Shown here piece by piece: positions 42,935 through 51,630 of a stretch of DNA of 64,000 bases (positions are counted from its first letter, which is position 1; each line of letters starts with the position of its first letter). The translations under genes and the position numbers were made by a program. Under the pieces are notes generated by a model. That model was not told where the DNA came from. It made no database searches and saw only the letters and a program-made list of their open reading frames with translations. Source of the stretch: Chloroflexota bacterium (lineage in GTDB: Bacteria > Chloroflexota > Anaerolineae > Anaerolineales > Anaerolineaceae); contig JAKQJC010000059.1 of assembly GCA_029561345.1 (NCBI GenBank), positions 62,001 through 126,000 on the forward strand, given 5' to 3'.

Positions 42935-43612
42935 CTATTCCTCGCGCAGCACATAGCCCACACCTCTGACGGTGTGAATCAGGCGGGAGCGCCCGCCGGC
43001 TTCCAATTTTTTCCGCAGATAGCCGATATAGATTTCAAGCACATTATCATCGCCTTCAAAATCGTATCCCCATACTTCCGAGAGGATCTGGCTGCGTTCG
43101 AGCACCTGGCGCGGGTGACGCAGAAACAGGTGAAGCAGGTTATACTCGGTGAGGGTGAAGGCAAGCGCCTGCTCGCCGCGGGTCACTTCGCGGGTGACCG
43201 GGTTGAGCTGCAGGTCAGCAAAGCGGCATTCCTGTTTTTCGGGGCGGGATTCCAGGCGGCGCAGCATGGCATGAACGCGGGCCACCAGTTCAGCCGGGGC
43301 AAAGGGTTTAACCAGGTAATCATCTGCACCGCTTTCAAGGCCTTCCACGCGGTTTTCGATCGCATCGCGCGCGGTGAGCATGAGGATGAGCGTGCGGTTT
43401 TCTTCTGCCCGCAGGCGGCGCACCAGAGTCAGGCCGTCCATTTTCGGCATCATCCAGTCCACAATCAACAGGTCAGGTTTCTGGGCGGCAATGATGGGAA
43501 GCGCTTCCTGCCCATTGGCTGCGGTGAGGACAGCCAGGTTTTCATAGGTCAGGGTGCGCTGAAGCATCTTGAGCAATTTTTGATCATCGTCTACAATAAG
43601 AACACTGTGCAT
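42935..43612 (-). CDS. OmpR-family response regulator
   Basis: A 225-aa regulator. The receiver has DDD at 8-10, phospho-acceptor Asp52 in LIVDWMMPK and Lys in LVKPF near 102. The C-terminal winged helix has AFTLTEYNLLHLF and VLEIYIGYLRKKLE, ending TVRGVGYVLR. It is the partner of the kinase just downstream. An inverted repeat (43682-43691 with 43755-43764) lies in the upstream gap and could be its autoregulatory site. Confidence 0.92.
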   Translation of the reverse strand: MHSVLIVDDDQKLLKMLQRTLTYENLAVLTAANGQEALPIIAAQKPDLLIVDWMMPKMDGLTLVRRLRAEENRTLILMLTARDAIENRVEGLESGADDYLVKPFAPAELVARVHAMLRRLESRPEKQECRFADLQLNPVTREVTRGEQALAFTLTEYNLLHLFLRHPRQVLERSQILSEVWGYDFEGDDNVLEIYIGYLRKKLEAGGRSRLIHTVRGVGYVLREE

Positions 43613-43681
43613 GCAACCTCTGAGGACGTGTAAAAGTGGATCCGGTCATTTATCCATGAGATGTCCCTGAGATAAATATAC

Positions 43682-43764
43682 ATGAACTGGCTGTGAATTG
43701 CCTATGAAATAAGGCTTTTTGGTCAAACCTGTGAGAGCTGATATTATTTTCATCGCCAGTTCAT
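43682..43764. repeat. Spaced inverted repeat upstream of the response regulator
   Basis: ATGAACTGGC (43682-43691) and its exact complement (43755-43764) are 63 bases apart in the divergent gap between the regulator and a broken VTC-domain gene. It may be a looping operator or chance. Confidence 0.4.
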
Positions 43765-43830
43765 CTTCATCCCTGACAATTGAAAATAGGGATCATCTAA
43801 TGTGCCGGTGAAGGGTGCAGAAAGCAATTT

Positions 43831-44451
43831 ATGAGCCAGCTCAGCCACACGATACGGAAATTCAACCGTTTTGAGTGGAAATACCTGATTCCAGATGAAC
43901 ACGGTGGAGATGGCGGAGGCTACGAATTGGCGAGCCTGTACTATGATTCGCCAGATTTCCGCTGTTATTGGGAGAAAATGGACGGAATCAAAATCCGGCG
44001 CAAATTGCGCCTGGGCTGTTACGAAACCGGCGTCCCGCTGACCCAGGAGACGCCGATTTTTGTGGAGATCAAGCAGCGGGTGAACCGGGTGACGCAGAAA
44101 CGGCGGGTGATATTACCCTATGAAACAGCCCTGAGGCTGTGAGACAGCCGGGAGATGCCCGACTGCGGTCTGGAAGACCAGGCTGTGATCGAGGAAATCC
44201 ATGCATTTATCTGGAGTTACAACCTGCGGCCGGCCCGGATCATCTGTTACCAGAGGCAGGCATGGGTGGGCACGGGCACGCAATATGACCTGGGCCTGCG
44301 GGTGACGTTTGATACCAACCTGACCTGGCAGTGCAATCCACTGGCGCTCCATATCAAATTTAAGACATGGTTCAAACAGCCAATCAGGATGGAAAACAAG
44401 TTGACCCGCAGCAGTATAAGGCAGCGGTGGAACGAACCCGCAGGTTTTTGA
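43831..44451 (+). pseudogene. Decayed VTC-domain (polyphosphate polymerase-like) gene
   Basis: The frame encodes a VTC domain: FNRFEWKYLIP, SLYYDSPDFRCYWEKMDGIK, FVEIKQRVNRVTQKRRVILPY, then an in-frame TGA at 44140-44142, and in the same frame VIEEIHAFIWSYNLRP, CYQRQAWVGTG and LRVTFDTNLTWQC. Three lesions are visible. About 20 residues are missing between EWKYL and IPDEHG; the TGA sits where relatives usually have Cys; and after LTWQC the family sequence is lost before a stop at 44449-44451. The usual partner gene (DUF4956 membrane protein) is absent. 44452-44600 holds no other gene. Confidence 0.8.
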
Positions 44452-44600
44452 AGAATCGTTCCACATATCTCAGTCACACAGATTTGTTGATGAGCACGCC
44501 AGGCAAGCAGAAAGGTCAAGCACATAAAAATACCCTATCCATGAGAAGGTGTTTTTGTTTTTATGCTAAAATCACAGGAGTGTTTTTCATCAGGCAGTAA

Positions 44601-45488
44601 ATGATCAAATTATGGCTGTTTGAACTGGTGGTGATATGCGTTACTGCAGGGCTGGGGATTCAAGAAGCTGCTCATCCGGGTCTGGCCGCATGGCGATGCG
44701 GTGTGGGCACGCAGACGTTAAGCCTGGAAGTGAATGGGACTGTGCGATCCTTCCGCCTGCATGTCCCGGCAGGCGTGCAGGAGTCGGCTGCACTGGTGCT
44801 GGCACTGCATGGTTACTCGATGAGAGCCGAAAACATGGAGGCGATAAGCCAGCTTTCAGCCCTGGCAGACAGGGAAGGCTTTATCGCCGTCTATCCGCAG
44901 GCCCAGGGATTGATTCCAGAATGGGATCTCTCGCCTGAAGAGGACAATCCGGATGCGGCTTACATCCAACAGATGATCTTTGTGCTTGAAACGTCCTGCG
45001 GCATTGATCCGGACAGGGTGTTTGTGACCGGTTTTTCCAATGGGGCCGCCATGACGGAACGCCTGGCGTGCCTGCTGCCCAGGAAAATCGCCGCGATTGC
45101 TCCGGTTTCCGGATCTTATCCTGCTGGCGGGGTCTGTAACGCTCAAAAGCCCATGCCGATGATGGCTTTTCATGGCGATGCAGACCCCAGCGCCAATTAT
45201 GATGGGGAAGAGGGCCGCACGGAACCCATCCCGCAGTGGGCGGCGGATTGGGCCTTGCGCAGCGGCTGCTTCTCCGCTTTTGAGCTGATGCCAGGCCCGG
45301 AGGGAATTGACCACCAGAAATGGATGGGATGCCCTGCTGCGGTTGAAGTCCATCTGGTGACCGTGAAAGGCCTGGGGCATAACTGGCCGAGGACAGACTG
45401 GGGACAGACCAATTCTGGACTGGAAGCACCGATTGACGCCAGCGAAATGATGTGGACTTTCTTCAAGTCCCTTTCTGACCAGCCATAG
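44601..45488 (+). CDS. Secreted PHB-depolymerase-family esterase
   Basis: A 295-aa alpha/beta hydrolase of the LpqC/feruloyl esterase-like group. A signal-peptide-like hydrophobic start (about 1-22) is followed by LVLALHGYSM (oxyanion region), the nucleophile Ser in VTGFSNGAAMTERL near 148, the acid Asp in AFHGDADPS, and the His in LGHNWPR near 262. Pairs of Cys in the C-terminal half suggest an exported protein with disulfides. Activity on polyester, aryl or acetyl-xylan esters is a family possibility. The ribosome site is weak. It may be co-transcribed with the cyclase gene 26 bases on. Confidence 0.85.
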   Translation: MIKLWLFELVVICVTAGLGIQEAAHPGLAAWRCGVGTQTLSLEVNGTVRSFRLHVPAGVQESAALVLALHGYSMRAENMEAISQLSALADREGFIAVYPQAQGLIPEWDLSPEEDNPDAAYIQQMIFVLETSCGIDPDRVFVTGFSNGAAMTERLACLLPRKIAAIAPVSGSYPAGGVCNAQKPMPMMAFHGDADPSANYDGEEGRTEPIPQWAADWALRSGCFSAFELMPGPEGIDHQKWMGCPAAVEVHLVTVKGLGHNWPRTDWGQTNSGLEAPIDASEMMWTFFKSLSDQP

Positions 45489-45514
45489 GCGAAAATATTC
45501 TTGAAAGGATGACC

Positions 45515-46153
45515 ATGAAAATTGTGGATTTGACCCATTTTATTGAACCGGATATGCCGGTTTTTCCCGGAACGGAAGCACCGCTGATGCTGCAGGCAAA
45601 CACGGTTGAGCAGGATCATTTTGCCGAGAAAAAGATCACCCTGTACAGCCATACAGGCACGCACATGGATGCTCCAGCGCATATGTTGACTGGCGGTAAA
45701 ACCCTCGATGCTTATTCAGCAGGCGATTTTTTTGGCCCGGCAGTGTTGGTGGATGTCATCCGGATGGGGCTGCCTTATATTGGCGTGGGCGAGCTTGCCA
45801 GCTATGAAGCGGGGTTAAGAGAGGCCTCCTTCCTGGTTTTACGTACAGGCTGGTCGGAAAAATGGGGACAGCCGGGTTATTTTTCTGGCTTTCCGGCGCT
45901 TTCCGAAGAGGCTGCCCGCTGGCTGATCGGGTTGGGGGTAAAAGGGCTGGGGGTGGATGCCATTTCTATTGACCGGATGGAAGATCATCATTTTCCGGTG
46001 CATCATACCCTTTTTAAAGCCGGCCTTTTTGCCATTGAGAACCTGACCCATTTGCAGGAACTGCCGGAGAGATTCGAGATGGCCTGTTTCCCCCTGCATA
46101 TTAAACACGCAGATGGCGCGCCAGCCCGGGCTGCCGCCTTCATCCGTAGTTGA
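45515..46153 (+). CDS. Cyclase-family (kynurenine formamidase-like) metal hydrolase
   Basis: A 212-aa protein. The family signature HTGTHMDAPAHM near 48 supplies His and Asp metal ligands, and later DRMEDHHFPVHHTLF near 155 supplies further His. Members hydrolyse formylkynurenine, isatin or related lactams and cyclic amides. AAAGGA lies 7 bases before the ATG at 45515, while an ATG at 45509 is too close. The specific substrate is open because no tryptophan catabolism genes adjoin it. Confidence 0.85.
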   Translation: MKIVDLTHFIEPDMPVFPGTEAPLMLQANTVEQDHFAEKKITLYSHTGTHMDAPAHMLTGGKTLDAYSAGDFFGPAVLVDVIRMGLPYIGVGELASYEAGLREASFLVLRTGWSEKWGQPGYFSGFPALSEEAARWLIGLGVKGLGVDAISIDRMEDHHFPVHHTLFKAGLFAIENLTHLQELPERFEMACFPLHIKHADGAPARAAAFIRS

Positions 46154-46165
46154 TAGGGAATAACC

Positions 46166-46767
46166 ATGCTGACACGCTGGCAGAAATTCTATACGAATGA
46201 TCCCAAACTTGGCAGCATTGCTCCTTCACAATGCGCGGGAGAAGCCGCCCGCTTGTTTGCGGCAGCCGGCAAAAAACAAATCCTTGACCTGGCCTGCGGC
46301 GCAGGGCGAGATACCCGGGTCTTACTCAGCAGCGGAGCAGTGATTATAGGGGTGGATGCCGCTTTTCTGGATTGAGCCTGGCCATCAACCAGGCCCAATC
46401 GGGATGTAGCTCTATCCCGTTTATTAATGCTTCTGCTCTGGCCTTGCCGTTTAAAGATGAAGCCTTTGACGGCGTTTATTGCTACGGCCTGCTGCACGAA
46501 TTTGTGGGACCTGACGCGCCGGCGCAGGTTGAAAAGGTGATGAGAGAAATCGAGCGCCTTCTGCAGCCGGGGGGGATATTGATCCTTACCTTGGTATCCG
46601 GGGAACCCGACCAGGGCTTGCCCCATTTGACCCTGTCTAATGAAAGCATGTTTGATGCGGCTGTAGCGCGTTTTGAATGGCTGGAAAAAAGGCATTACAA
46701 TGACACCAGCTGCACTGGCGTATCGGGATACCACGTCTGGTATGGGCGGGTCATAAAAAAAGGCTGA
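46166..46767 (+). pseudogene. Class I SAM methyltransferase split by a one-base frameshift
   Basis: The first frame (46166-46375) gives ILDLACGAGRDTRVLLSSGAV, the SAM-binding motif I, then runs to a stop after VDAAFLD. The second frame (to 46767) continues a methyltransferase with LSLAINQAQ, ASALALPFKDEAFDGVYC and LLQPGGILILT. Adding one T to the TTTT run at 46363-46366 restores VDAAFSGLSLAINQ without a break. This is therefore either a recent homopolymer deletion, phase variation or a sequence error. It is a small-molecule methyltransferase by type. Confidence 0.85.
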
Positions 46768-46785
46768 CGCTTCTGGCGTCAGCCT
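46753..46785 (-). terminator. Rho-independent terminator of the kinase/phosphatase operon
   Basis: 10-bp stem (46761-46770 with 46776-46785), 5-base loop, followed on the minus strand by a T run (46760-46754). It lies 9 bases beyond the stop of the last kinase gene and overlaps the end of the methyltransferase frame. Confidence 0.85.
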
Positions 46786-46793
46786 GAGGATCA

Positions 46794-48455
46794 TCACTGA
46801 GGGTGTCTCGGTTTGAGCGCCTGCCGCAGCAAATCGCCAACGAACCAGCCTGCGAGGCCAAAAACAAATCCGAGAATCCACTGAACGGCATATCCCAGGT
46901 AATACCAGTTGGTCAGCAGGCCAAAGAAGAGCACCGTTCCCAGCATGGCCATCACGCCCAGCCAGAAGGCTTCCAAAAGCCAGGCATCTTTTTTGCCTTT
47001 AATGATGGGAAGGAAAAAGACCCAGGCTTCCATCAGGACACCGCTTGCCACGGCAGCCACCAGTAAATCGGTGAAAGAATAATAAGTTTGGTTCAGCCGG
47101 GTCCAGATGGTGATGACCAGAATGGTGGTGAAAAGGGTGTGTGAAACGAAGGCGATCCCGCGTTTGGGATAGGCAGCATAGCCCAGAGCGCCAAAGAGGG
47201 CCACAATGGGGACGCTGTTCCAATCAATGGACATGCGCGAGAGAACAGGGGAAAGGAACCAGGCCAGGCCAACCAAAATCACCAGAATGGCCGCCCCCAG
47301 GCCCAGAAGCTGGGGGGTGGAAAGGTGAGCAGCCGCCAGCAAGAGCCGGGTGGTGGGCCGAGATACAGGTGCTTCGGGGAGCGGATTTCTGGCGGTCACG
47401 GCGCTGGGGACAGGCGCATAGGGCAGGGTTGGCGCATTAGCAGAAAGGTTGTGGGTGGGCTGTTTGCCTGAAAGCAGGCGGGCGAATTCGTTGCGCAGTT
47501 CCATGCCGTTGGCGTAGCGTTTTTCGCGGTCAAACTGCAGTCCTTTGATCAGGATACGCTCCATTTCGGCTGAAATGGCGGGGTTGATCTTGCGGATGGG
47601 GGGCAGGCTGAACAAGGATTTAACCGGATCGTAGCGGGTCAGCAGGTTGTAAACCGTTACACAAAGTGAATAAAGGTCCGACCGGCCATCGGTCTGGCCG
47701 TCGAGGGCTTCGGGAGAGGCAAAGCCGGGGGTGCCGATGGCAATCGTGTCTTTTTTCTGTCCGGGTTTAAAGAAGCGAGCGATGCCAAAGTCAAACAGTT
47801 TGACCTGCCCATCGGGCATCAGCATGATATTGCTGGGTTTCAAGTCTCTGAAAATAATCGGCGGAATGCAGTTATGAAGGTAAACCAGCACATCGCAAAG
47901 CTGAACGGCCCAATGAAGCACCTCGAATTCACTGAAGGGGGCGCCGCGTTGGATCAAGACTGATTCAAGAGTCTGGCCCTGGATGAATTCCATCACCAGG
48001 TAGTGTTTGTTGTTTTCTGTAAATGAGTCGATCACTTTGGGGAGGGTGGGGTGGTCCAGCTGCTGCAGCAGGCTGGATTCCTGTTGAAAAGCACGCACCG
48101 CATAAGCCTTTTCCTCAGGCTCCACGATGGCAGTATCGCTCATCTCTTTGACAGCCCAGGTTGCGCCAGGCAGAAGCAGATCTGCCACTTTATAAACAGC
48201 GGCCATACCGCCCTGACCGACTTTTTCGATGATCACGTAGCGGTTTTTAAGTAAGGCATTGGCAGGCAGACGCCCGGTGAGGTTGGAGGCTGCGGCGGGG
48301 TCAACCTGGGAAAATGGCGCCGCAGGGGGGATAACAACGGGGGGTGGTGGGGGCGGCGGTTGAGGAGCGGGAATGCTGAGGGGTTTGCCCGTGACCGGGC
48401 AAAAGGCCGCTTCAGCGCGGTGAGTCTGGCCGCAATGGGGGCAGGTTTGTGGCAT
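46794..48455 (-). CDS. Zinc-ribbon Ser/Thr kinase with five-helix membrane tail
   Basis: A 553-aa kinase. An N-terminal zinc-binding half-ribbon (CPHCGQTHRAEAAFCP) is followed by a Pro-rich linker and a kinase domain at about 72-330: glycine loop GQGGMAAVY, Lys103 in WAVKEM, catalytic loop IFRDLKPSN (Asp204, Phe in place of His of HRD), DFG at 222-224 and SPEALDG. The C-terminal 150 residues hold about five membrane helices, so the kinase faces the cytoplasm from the membrane. AAGGA 8 bases before the ATG at 48455 sets the start. It is last of eight kinase/phosphatase/FHA genes. The ligand, if any, is unknown. Confidence 0.92.
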   Translation of the reverse strand: MPQTCPHCGQTHRAEAAFCPVTGKPLSIPAPQPPPPPPPVVIPPAAPFSQVDPAAASNLTGRLPANALLKNRYVIIEKVGQGGMAAVYKVADLLLPGATWAVKEMSDTAIVEPEEKAYAVRAFQQESSLLQQLDHPTLPKVIDSFTENNKHYLVMEFIQGQTLESVLIQRGAPFSEFEVLHWAVQLCDVLVYLHNCIPPIIFRDLKPSNIMLMPDGQVKLFDFGIARFFKPGQKKDTIAIGTPGFASPEALDGQTDGRSDLYSLCVTVYNLLTRYDPVKSLFSLPPIRKINPAISAEMERILIKGLQFDREKRYANGMELRNEFARLLSGKQPTHNLSANAPTLPYAPVPSAVTARNPLPEAPVSRPTTRLLLAAAHLSTPQLLGLGAAILVILVGLAWFLSPVLSRMSIDWNSVPIVALFGALGYAAYPKRGIAFVSHTLFTTILVITIWTRLNQTYYSFTDLLVAAVASGVLMEAWVFFLPIIKGKKDAWLLEAFWLGVMAMLGTVLFFGLLTNWYYLGYAVQWILGFVFGLAGWFVGDLLRQALKPRHPQ

Positions 48456-48595
48456 GGGGCAAATCCTTCCCAAAGAGTGAGATGATCAATGCAAGAATGT
48501 TGAGGATAAACCGGATGACTTAACCAGAAAGCAAGTAGATCAGGTAAAGCCATTATCCATAATTTTATACCCGTTTTGGATAATCGGGCAAAAAA

Positions 48596-50209
48596 TCAGA
48601 AGCCGAGCAGCAACCATAGCCACAGCAAGGGCATCAATATCATGCCAAATTCAGCAGCAAAGAGGATGAATGCAAAAAGCCACCCCAAAATCTGCTGCCA
48701 TGCAGCTGGGGGCACGCGGGTATTGACAGTGAAAGACAGCGGCTGCCCCCGCGACGGTTTGAGTTCAATCAGGGCCTGGTGCCGGATGGTAAAAACACCT
48801 AAAGCGCGCACATGCAGGCTGATCCAGACTCTGAGCCAGCCTGGCAGGGCAAGAAACCAGGATGGAGGATCTGCCTCCCCCTGAGTAAATGAAGGCCGGA
48901 TTCTGGTGCTTTTCAAGGTAATATCCACATTTCGGCCGGCGCCGGTCCAATGAGCGGGAGTGATGTTTAACCAGGGGGGCGGAGGGGTCATCATCACCTC
49001 CACCCCGGCAGGCGTGAAAACCTTCAGGGTTTTCTCTGTGGTGGGGTCAAATTCGAGGGTGATGGTGCTGGATGAAACGCTCAAACCTGCCGCTGCAGCC
49101 TGTCCGGCAGGGGAGGATGCGTTTGGAACGGTGCCTGGCATGGTGCGGATGACGGAAACCGGCTGTGGATTGGCCGAACCGGTCAACAGGGTGGCAAATT
49201 CGCGGGCTGAGCGCGGGCGGTCAGCTGGTTCGAGGGAAAGAGCGCGTTGAATGGCATTGCTGGTCCGCTCTGAGACGGCCGGATTGTAGTAGGTGACGGG
49301 AGGAAACTTGAAAGGGGAGAGAGAAGGATCTGTGTTGGTCAGAAGCTGGTGGAGCATGGACCCCAGGGCGTAAATATCGGTGCTGGGGGAGGCCTGTTCA
49401 CCATCCATAATTTCAGGCGCCAGATACCCGAGGGTGCCAAAATGCAGGGTGTCACCATGATGGGAGGGTTTATAGAACCGGGCAATGCCAAAATCGATCA
49501 GCTTGATGGTGTGGAGGGTATCCACTTCCATGACATTGGATGGTTTGAGGTCGCGGTAGATGATGGGTGGATTTTGGGCGTGGAGGTAATCGAGGACATA
49601 GCAAAGTTGAACGGCCCAGGTCAGCACCACATCTTCTGGCAGAAAAGTATGCATGGGAAGATCTTTGAGGATGTTCTCGAGCGTTTTGCCGCGGATGAAT
49701 TCCAGGACGATATAGGCCCGGCCGTGCTGTTCAAAATAATCCTGGGCGATGGGCAGGTTGGGGTGTTGTGCATGGCGGAGGATGGTAAATTCGCGTTGAA
49801 AGCTGGATTGAAGTTTTTTGCGCGTACTGCTTTGTTCTTCAGGGGGAAGCTCGTCCAGAACAGCGTAGCTGATTTCTTTGACCGCCCAGACCTGGTCTTT
49901 TAATGTCAGGTCAGTGGCGGCATAAACAGCGCCCATGCCGCCCTGGGCAATTTTCCGCATAATCAGATAACGTCCCTTGAGGACGGTCTGGTCGGGAAGC
50001 TGGCCGGTTTCACTGCCGAGGGTGGATGAAGCTGCCAGTGGGGCGCCGCATTGGACACAGAAGGTTTCTTTTTCGGGATTTGGCCGGCTGCAAACCGGGC
50101 AAAGAGGACGGAGTGAGGCAGAAGCGGCTGCCGGATCCAGAGAATGACCGCAGGCTGGGCAGAAAGTTGAAGGTGCAGGCACAACCGTTCCGCATTTTGG
50201 GCACTTCAA
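48596..50209 (-). CDS. Double zinc-ribbon Ser/Thr kinase with beta domain and terminal helix
   Basis: A 537-aa kinase. Two zinc ribbons (CPKC...CPAC at 3-20, CPVC...CVQC at 37-54) are followed by a kinase domain (about 80-340) with GGMGAVY, Lys111 in WAVKEI, YRDLKPSN (Asp220, Tyr in place of His of HRD) and DFG at 239-241. A beta-sandwich-like region follows (about 370-500), with one or two membrane helices at the very end (about 505-535). The start is TTG at 50209, with GAGGG upstream and only 4 bases after the PP2C stop; other frames give no better start. The kinase is coupled to the phosphatase before it. Confidence 0.9.
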   Translation of the reverse strand: MKCPKCGTVVPAPSTFCPACGHSLDPAAASASLRPLCPVCSRPNPEKETFCVQCGAPLAASSTLGSETGQLPDQTVLKGRYLIMRKIAQGGMGAVYAATDLTLKDQVWAVKEISYAVLDELPPEEQSSTRKKLQSSFQREFTILRHAQHPNLPIAQDYFEQHGRAYIVLEFIRGKTLENILKDLPMHTFLPEDVVLTWAVQLCYVLDYLHAQNPPIIYRDLKPSNVMEVDTLHTIKLIDFGIARFYKPSHHGDTLHFGTLGYLAPEIMDGEQASPSTDIYALGSMLHQLLTNTDPSLSPFKFPPVTYYNPAVSERTSNAIQRALSLEPADRPRSAREFATLLTGSANPQPVSVIRTMPGTVPNASSPAGQAAAAGLSVSSSTITLEFDPTTEKTLKVFTPAGVEVMMTPPPPWLNITPAHWTGAGRNVDITLKSTRIRPSFTQGEADPPSWFLALPGWLRVWISLHVRALGVFTIRHQALIELKPSRGQPLSFTVNTRVPPAAWQQILGWLFAFILFAAEFGMILMPLLWLWLLLGF

Positions 50210-50213
50210 GACA

Positions 50214-51026
50214 TCATCCCTCGGTGAACCGGGCAAGCACCACGCTGATATTATCCTCTCCCCCAGCGGCGTTGGCTGCAGCAACCAGCTTTTGGCAGGC
50301 CTCTTGCGGCGAGGCGGCATTTTCAATGATGGAAATGGTGCTGCTGGGATCTCGAACCATTTCCCAGTATCCATCAGAGCACAGGAAGAGCCAATCGCCC
50401 GGCTCGACCTTGACCTGAAACACATCCACATCCACTTCCTCTTTCATTCCCAGCGAGCGGACGATCACATTGCGCTGGGGATGGGTGTAGATTTGATCGC
50501 TGCGGATCTGGCCCATATCCACAAGATAGCGCACCAGGGAATGGTCGTGGGAAATTTGGATGAGTTGGTGATCGTGAAGGCGATAGGTGCGGCTGTCACC
50601 AACATTGGCGACAGCGACCAGGGGGCCCTTGGCAAAAGCCATGGTGAGGGTGGTGCCGGCATCTCCAGCTTTTTGGGGGTTTTGCTGGGCAAAGGTGACG
50701 ACGGCCTGATTGGCCGATTGTACTGCCGCGCCGACCTTCTTCAGAATTTGGGCGAATTCAATCGGCTGGGTATCTCCTTCAGCAGGAAAACGGCGGGTGT
50801 CATAGGGATTGGGTGGATTGAAAAGATCGGCAAGCTCGGTTTTCAGCTTATCAATGGTGATGCTGCTGGCACATTCGCCGCAGCGCTGCCCACCCACGCC
50901 GTCACAGACGGCAAAAAGGCCCAGCACCTCTTCTTCTGAAGCATTGCGAACCTCAAACAGAACAGCATCCTCGTTATTGGTCCGTTTGCGACCTTTATCT
51001 GTCAGCGCATAAGCTTGAATGTTCAT
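50214..51026 (-). CDS. PP2C-type Ser/Thr phosphatase
   Basis: A 270-aa phosphatase of the PPM family (Stp-like). Metal-binding motifs are TNNEDAVLF near 17, VCDGVGG near 39, VANVGDSRTY near 120, SDGYWEM near 200 and GGEDNISVVLARF at the end, all complete, so it should be active. No zinc ribbon or membrane segment is present. It probably reverses phosphorylation by the neighbouring kinases, as in the PrkC/PrpC pairing. The ribosome site before the ATG is weak (GGAA). Confidence 0.92.
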   Translation of the reverse strand: MNIQAYALTDKGRKRTNNEDAVLFEVRNASEEEVLGLFAVCDGVGGQRCGECASSITIDKLKTELADLFNPPNPYDTRRFPAEGDTQPIEFAQILKKVGAAVQSANQAVVTFAQQNPQKAGDAGTTLTMAFAKGPLVAVANVGDSRTYRLHDHQLIQISHDHSLVRYLVDMGQIRSDQIYTHPQRNVIVRSLGMKEEVDVDVFQVKVEPGDWLFLCSDGYWEMVRDPSSTISIIENAASPQEACQKLVAAANAAGGEDNISVVLARFTEG

Positions 51027-51040
51027 AAGATAAATTCCGC

Positions 51041-51619
51041 TTACTTATAGTAATGGGTCAGCAGGCGTCCCAAGAGAACTTCGTCGCCTTCGCGGAGTGG
51101 CACCAGCTGCCCTGGAAAGATTTGCCGGCGGTTAATTTGGGTGGTATTGGTGCTTCCAAGATCTTCAATAAAGAGCTGGCCGCCCTGAAGGGTAATTTGG
51201 GCATGGCGGCGGGAAACGCCGTTTATATCACCGCCGGCCTCGGTGGTGTCCACGTCGGGGAAGATCTGGCGAATGGGATCGGCCCTTCCAATGACCAGTA
51301 TTTTACGTCCCGGTGGAAAGGGAATGGATACATTTGTTTCCTGAACCACCAGACGGCCGGTGATGGCCGTGGCCAGTCCTAAAGGCGTAGGATAAACCGG
51401 CGCCGGAGTGAGATAGGGCGTGGAGGGGGGGAGAAGGGGGGTTCCACAGGTGGCGCAGACCTTCTCACCAGAAAAGATGGGACTGTCGCAATTGGGGCAG
51501 CGGCCGCCGAAATATTGAGGGGGGATGGCTGAAGGAGTTGAGCTTAGTGGCTTTCCGCAAAGATCACAAAAGGCGGCATTGGCTTCGGTGAACTGGTGAC
51601 AGTGTGGGCAGACAGGCAT
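51041..51619 (-). CDS. Double zinc-ribbon FHA-domain protein
   Basis: A 192-aa protein. Two zinc ribbons (CPHC...CDLC at 4-21, CPNC...CATC at 41-59), a Pro-rich linker, then an FHA domain (about 90-190) with IGRADPIRQIF, VSRRHAQI and EDLGSTNTT, the phosphothreonine-binding set. It would bind phosphorylated kinase tails or substrates. It sits between two phosphatase genes in the cluster, 14 bases from the next. Confidence 0.92.
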   Translation of the reverse strand: MPVCPHCHQFTEANAAFCDLCGKPLSSTPSAIPPQYFGGRCPNCDSPIFSGEKVCATCGTPLLPPSTPYLTPAPVYPTPLGLATAITGRLVVQETNVSIPFPPGRKILVIGRADPIRQIFPDVDTTEAGGDINGVSRRHAQITLQGGQLFIEDLGSTNTTQINRRQIFPGQLVPLREGDEVLLGRLLTHYYK

Positions 51620-51630
51620 AGGGCCCCTTT

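Noticed and set aside
44140-44142. In-frame TGA as a selenocysteine codon
   Set aside because: The same gene has an internal deletion and a lost 3' end, and no clear SECIS hairpin follows the codon. Simple decay explains it better.
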